Assembly (NCBI GenBank): GCA_036010965.1
Contig: DASCMO010000180.1
Span: 1 to 8,557 of the forward strand
DNA: 8,557 bases
Direction of reading: 5' to 3'
Origin: GCA-2686265 sp036010965
GTDB lineage: Bacteria; Planctomycetota; UBA1135; GCA-002686595
Positions 6,272 through 8,557 of the stretch are shown here, piece by piece (position 1 is the first letter of the stretch; every line of letters begins with the position of its first letter). The notes under the pieces were generated by a model. That model did not search any database. It saw nothing but the letters and a program-made list of their open reading frames with translations, and was not told the DNA's origin. The translations under genes were made by a program, and so were the position numbers.

Positions 6272-6565
6272 CTACGGGCAGAACGTCACCTCGAGACCGT
6301 TGGAGAGGTTGTAGCCCCAGCCTCCGCCCTGCGGGTCCCGGTACCAGAACTGAAAGTTCCACGTCTCTCCCGCATGGAAGGGCGAACCAGGGGAGCTCAA
6401 ATCCAAACTCAATGCCGCCTGTCCGGCCGTCGGGCCTGACGAGTCGGCGAAGACCGTGCCCAGGCGCTCGAAGGGCGGGATGACACACAGCGTTCCGTTG
6501 CCGAATGGGATGTTCTGCGCTCCAGGACCCGCGAAGAAAAGACCCGGGCCCCCGGGCTTCAACAC
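6272..6565 (-). pseudogene. Truncated remnant of the C-terminal module found in the propeller protein
   Basis: This 97-codon frame matches residues 41-139 of the 139-residue C-terminal module of the propeller protein. Both begin with an aligned L-x6-G-x-F-F-x-G-P block and share P-F-G-x-G, a C-V pair, the FWYRDP block and a final FC. By eye there are 13 identities in the first 27 aligned positions and 21 in the last 33. The first 40 residues of the module, the body of the protein and any signal peptide are missing: the frame runs back only a few codons beyond the homology to an in-frame TAA near 6596. A GTG at 6565 could start translation, but the product would have no export signal. I read it as the 3' relic of a second secreted protein gene, upstream of and on the same strand as the kinase gene. 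No frameshifts are seen in the surviving part, so the loss may be recent or the piece may still be expressed. Confidence 0.65.
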
Positions 6566-6965
6566 TTCAGACGGGCTGCGCCTCGAATTCCATTAGCCAG
6601 CCAGCTAGAGAGGGAAGCGGGGTTCGACCCAACGCTCAGGATGAGCGACGAGGCACATCTGACAGACCTCATTTCAGTCACTGCCTCCCGCTGCCGACAC
6701 CGCGCCGGTTCAGCGCCCGCCAGGATGGGCGCCCATGGCCGAGCGGCTCCTCCTGAGATCCTGTACCGTCCCCTGCGTACTTTTCGCCTCGGTCGGCAGC
6801 GGCTCGTGCGGCACCGATACCGTGCCGGCTAGCCCGCAAACCCCGACGGACAAGAGCGCGTGCTGGCGCGAGGCCGTCGAAGACCGCACACAGCGCCAGC
6901 TCCACCACTCCCGTTTGCGCGTTCTGGCGTGGAGGATGGTGACGGATCCAGGTTAGCCTGCGGTC
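6566..6965. other. 400-bp stretch without a convincing gene
   Basis: Both strands were read. A plus-strand frame from ATG 6735 to TAG 6956 gives 73 residues including SCTVPCVLFASVGSGSC, vaguely like a lipoprotein leader, but the lipobox is poor and the rest is not protein-like. That frame is the same as the decarboxylase frame and is closed by the TAG 12 bp before its GTG, so it may be a chance upstream extension. The missing 5' part of the truncated module is not found here in any frame. The promoter for the decarboxylase operon should be here, but none is clear. Confidence 0.5.
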
Positions 6966-7760
6966 GTGACGACCCCCTTGCGCAACGCTCTCTCGCACCT
7001 CGTGGGCTGGCTCGCGGACCGCCGCATCCCCGGCCCCCTGCGCGAGCCGGTCTACCACCTGTACGCACGCCTCACCGGCGCAGATCTCTCCGACGCCCTC
7101 CCGCCCCTGCACGCCCACGCCAGCCTGGGAGCCTTCTTCGTCCGGCGCCTGCGCGACGGAGCGCGGCCGATCTGCGCCGATACCGCACTCCTGCCCTCGC
7201 CGGTGGACGGGACTGTGCAGACCCTCTGCCGCGTGCAGGAGGGAGACGTCCTGCAGGCCAAGGGCCGCGCCTACCCCCTGCGCGAGCTCCTGGCCGGCGT
7301 GGGAGAGGACCTCGACCTGGAAGACGCGGCGGTCTGGACGCTCTACCTCTCGCCGCGCGACTACCACCGCATCCACAGCCCCGAGGGCGGGCGCCTGATC
7401 GAGGTACGGCGCGTCGGCGGCTGCCGCTTCTCCGTCGCCCCCCGCGTCCTCGCGCGACGCAAGGTGCTGGCGGTCAACGAACGGGTCGTGCTGCGCATCG
7501 AGACCCCGCGCGGGCCGCTGCTGCTGGTGCTCGTCGGCGCCCTGAACGTGGGGCGCATCCGGGTCGTCGGCGTGCCCGCCGATCACGACGGCCCCCTCGA
7601 GCGCCCGCGCGACCTCGAGCGCGGACAGGAGCTGGCGCGCTTCGAGATGGGCTCGACGGTGGTCGTCGTCGCGCCGCCGGGCCTCGCCGAGCCCGCCGAG
7701 AGCCTGAGCGAAGCGCAGGCCGTCCGGATGGGAGAGGCCATCGGCCGCTACCTGCCATGA
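6966..7760 (+). CDS. psd: Phosphatidylserine decarboxylase proenzyme (264 aa)
   Basis: The enzyme converts phosphatidylserine to phosphatidylethanolamine at the inner membrane, after cutting itself to create a pyruvoyl cofactor. The family pattern is complete: ASLGAFFVRRLRDGARPI (52-69), SPVDG with the catalytic Asp81, YLSPRDYHRIHSP with His134 and His137 (127-139), NERVVL (171-176), the ALNVGRI stretch (192-198) and the cleavage motif GST at 229-231. Cleavage should fall between Gly229 and Ser230, with Ser230 becoming the pyruvoyl group. The residues before the cut are E-M, where Escherichia coli has K-L (LGST). At 264 residues it is shorter than the 322-residue E. coli enzyme but not truncated. 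The start is GTG at 6966: an in-frame TAG at 6954-6956 leaves no room for another start, and the ribosome binding site is weak. It overlaps the next gene by ATGA. I saw no phosphatidylserine synthase gene nearby. Confidence 0.95.
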   Translation: MTTPLRNALSHLVGWLADRRIPGPLREPVYHLYARLTGADLSDALPPLHAHASLGAFFVRRLRDGARPICADTALLPSPVDGTVQTLCRVQEGDVLQAKGRAYPLRELLAGVGEDLDLEDAAVWTLYLSPRDYHRIHSPEGGRLIEVRRVGGCRFSVAPRVLARRKVLAVNERVVLRIETPRGPLLLVLVGALNVGRIRVVGVPADHDGPLERPRDLERGQELARFEMGSTVVVVAPPGLAEPAESLSEAQAVRMGEAIGRYLP

Positions 7761-8356
7761 CCCTGACCGACCACGATCGCACCCTGCTGCGCCTCTCGAC
7801 AGCCATCGTCCTCGGCCGCTGGGACGAACTGCGCCGCCTGCGAGCCGGGGCCGGACCGGACGAACCCGACCGCGCCTGGCGCGAGGCAGTCCTGCAGACG
7901 CACGTCTTTGCCGGCTTCCCGCGCCTGGTGGAGGCCTACCAGGAGCTGGCGGCCGTCGGTGGACTGGGCGCAACCGAGCCGGGCGAGAAGGAGGTCGAGG
8001 ACGATCCCTCCGCCCGCGGGCGGGCACTCTTCGACCGCATCTACGCCGACGACGCCGGTGATGTGCGCGCCCTCCTGGCCGGGACCGATCCGCTCTTCGC
8101 GACCTGGATCGCCGAGTACGCCTACGCGCGCGTCCTCTCGCGCCCCGGACTCTCCGCCGACCGCCGCGAGCTGCTGGCGGTCTGCGCTCTGGCGGCCCTC
8201 GGCCAGGGACGGCAGCTCGCCTCGCACACTCGGGGTAGCCTGCGCTGTGGAGCCGAGCCGGCAGAGGTCGCCGAGGCCATCGAGTGTGTGAGCGACCTGC
8301 TCACCCCCGACGACCTCGAACGTGCCCGCGCCGTCATCGCGCACTTCACGTCCTGA
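7757..8356 (+). CDS. Two-domain carboxymuconolactone decarboxylase/AhpD-like family protein (199 aa)
   Basis: Members of this all-helical fold are decarboxylases or peroxidase-like reductases. Residues 10-65 resemble one unit (a LLRLSTAIVLGRWDELRRLR helix pair, then VLQTHVFAGFPRLVEAY). Residues 86-180 form a second, more canonical unit (ARGRALFDRIY, EYAYARVLSRPGLS, RELLAVCALAALGQGRQLASH, RGSLRCGAEPAEVAEAI). The AhpD redox motif C-x-x-C is absent: cysteines are only at 143, 164 and 177, so thioredoxin-like peroxidase chemistry is unlikely. The ATG overlaps the decarboxylase TGA (ATGA, 7757-7760). No Shine-Dalgarno lies at normal spacing, so translation is probably coupled to the upstream gene. 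That implies joint expression with phosphatidylserine decarboxylase, but I know of no biochemical link. Similar two-unit proteins exist in other bacteria without assigned substrates. Family assignment is good; reaction unknown. Confidence 0.85.
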   Translation: MTLTDHDRTLLRLSTAIVLGRWDELRRLRAGAGPDEPDRAWREAVLQTHVFAGFPRLVEAYQELAAVGGLGATEPGEKEVEDDPSARGRALFDRIYADDAGDVRALLAGTDPLFATWIAEYAYARVLSRPGLSADRRELLAVCALAALGQGRQLASHTRGSLRCGAEPAEVAEAIECVSDLLTPDDLERARAVIAHFTS

Positions 8357-8372
8357 ATCGGCCTGGCGAGCA

Positions 8373-8390
8373 CCCGCCACGCCCGCCACG
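8373..8390. repeat. Tandem 9-bp direct repeat between converging genes
   Basis: CCCGCCACG occurs twice without a gap (8373-8381 and 8382-8390) in the 51-bp space between the converging genes. Copy-number slippage is possible. No hairpin or T-tract suggesting a terminator was found in this space. Confidence 0.5.
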
Positions 8391-8407
8391 CACCACGAGG
8401 CTCGAGC

Positions 8408-8557
8408 TCAGCGCCCACCCTCGACGGTCACCTCGATCAACCTGACCGGCTCCAGGGAGCGGATCGACAGGCTCTTGCCGCGCGGATCTCCCGGCACCTT
8501 GCGCAGACCGCCGCGCACCTCTTGGCCGTCCACCACGACGCGCACGCGACCGCCCTC
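8408..8557 (-). CDS. C-terminal 49 residues of an unidentified gene entering from the right edge
   Basis: On the minus strand the frame is open from the window edge to a TGA at 8410-8408. The product begins EGGRVRVVVDGQEVRGGLRK and ends VRLIEVTVEGGR. Alternating hydrophobic and polar residues suggest beta strands. Nearly all codon third positions are G or C, as in the neighbouring decarboxylase genes, which supports real coding. The gene converges on the CMD-like gene with 51 bp between stops. The visible part is too short to name a family; a beta-sandwich end is a guess. Confidence 0.6.
   Translation of the reverse strand, partial: EGGRVRVVVDGQEVRGGLRKVPGDPRGKSLSIRSLEPVRLIEVTVEGGR

Noticed and set aside
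6611..6640. GGTTCGACCC resembling a tRNA T-arm
   Set aside because: The flanking bases do not form the 5-bp T stem, and no acceptor, D or anticodon arm is found on either strand.
6735..6956. 73-residue plus-strand frame with a lipoprotein-like start just before the decarboxylase gene
   Set aside because: The lipobox is poor (S-G-S-C), the ribosome binding site weak, and the rest does not look like a folded protein. It is in the decarboxylase frame but the decarboxylase is already complete at its N terminus, so it is not a broken part of it.
6860..7756. Long plus-strand open frame running into the CMD-like gene, which would give a 498-residue fusion
   Set aside because: Its first 299 codons overlap the phosphatidylserine decarboxylase in another frame and are mostly Arg, Pro and Ala, typical of a shadow frame in GC-rich DNA. 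The CMD domain starts cleanly at the ATG at 7757.
6678..8027. 449-codon minus-strand open frame opposite the decarboxylase operon
   Set aside because: It is antisense to two genes with clear family motifs, low in complexity (Arg, Ala, Gly rich), and matches no recognisable fold. GC-rich DNA leaves antisense frames open.

Overview
The window looks like chromosomal DNA of a planctomycete or a close PVC relative. Three things point there. An ECF-type sigma factor lies beside a long Ser/Thr kinase with a TPR tail. A secreted seven-repeat PD40 propeller ends in a cysteine-containing module (signature FWYRDP...GFNxSNAL...FC) that I associate with marine planctomycete proteomes. Coding DNA is GC-rich. 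The lineage call rests on protein style and no marker gene was available, so it is an inference.

Layout. At 1-560 are a possible 3' end of a plus-strand gene (2-55), a low-GC gene for a 68-residue two-helix membrane protein (338-132, minus) whose stop codon sits inside a perfect hairpin, and a spacer without a recognisable gene. At 558-2411 (minus) is the secreted propeller protein. A 148-bp divergent spacer holds a candidate ECF promoter and a clear ribosome binding site for the sigma factor gene (2560-3180, plus). Convergent with it, 42 bp away, is the 989-residue membrane-anchored Ser/Thr kinase/TPR protein (6192-3223, minus). Just upstream of the kinase is a broken copy (6565-6272, minus) of the propeller protein's C-terminal module. 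About 400 bp without a convincing gene follow. Then comes a two-gene operon (6966-8356, plus): a complete phosphatidylserine decarboxylase overlapping by ATGA a two-domain carboxymuconolactone decarboxylase-like protein. A convergent gene enters from the right edge (8557-8408, minus, partial).

How the parts may work together. Sigma factor and kinase form a plausible signalling pair. ECF factors without a visible anti-sigma gene but with a kinase neighbour are known in planctomycetes, where kinase control of the sigma factor has been proposed. The propeller gene diverges from the sigma gene and could be co-regulated, but only position supports that. The decarboxylase operon belongs to phospholipid metabolism (phosphatidylethanolamine synthesis) with an unassigned second enzyme and looks unrelated. 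No tRNA, rRNA, CRISPR array, transposase or integrase was seen.
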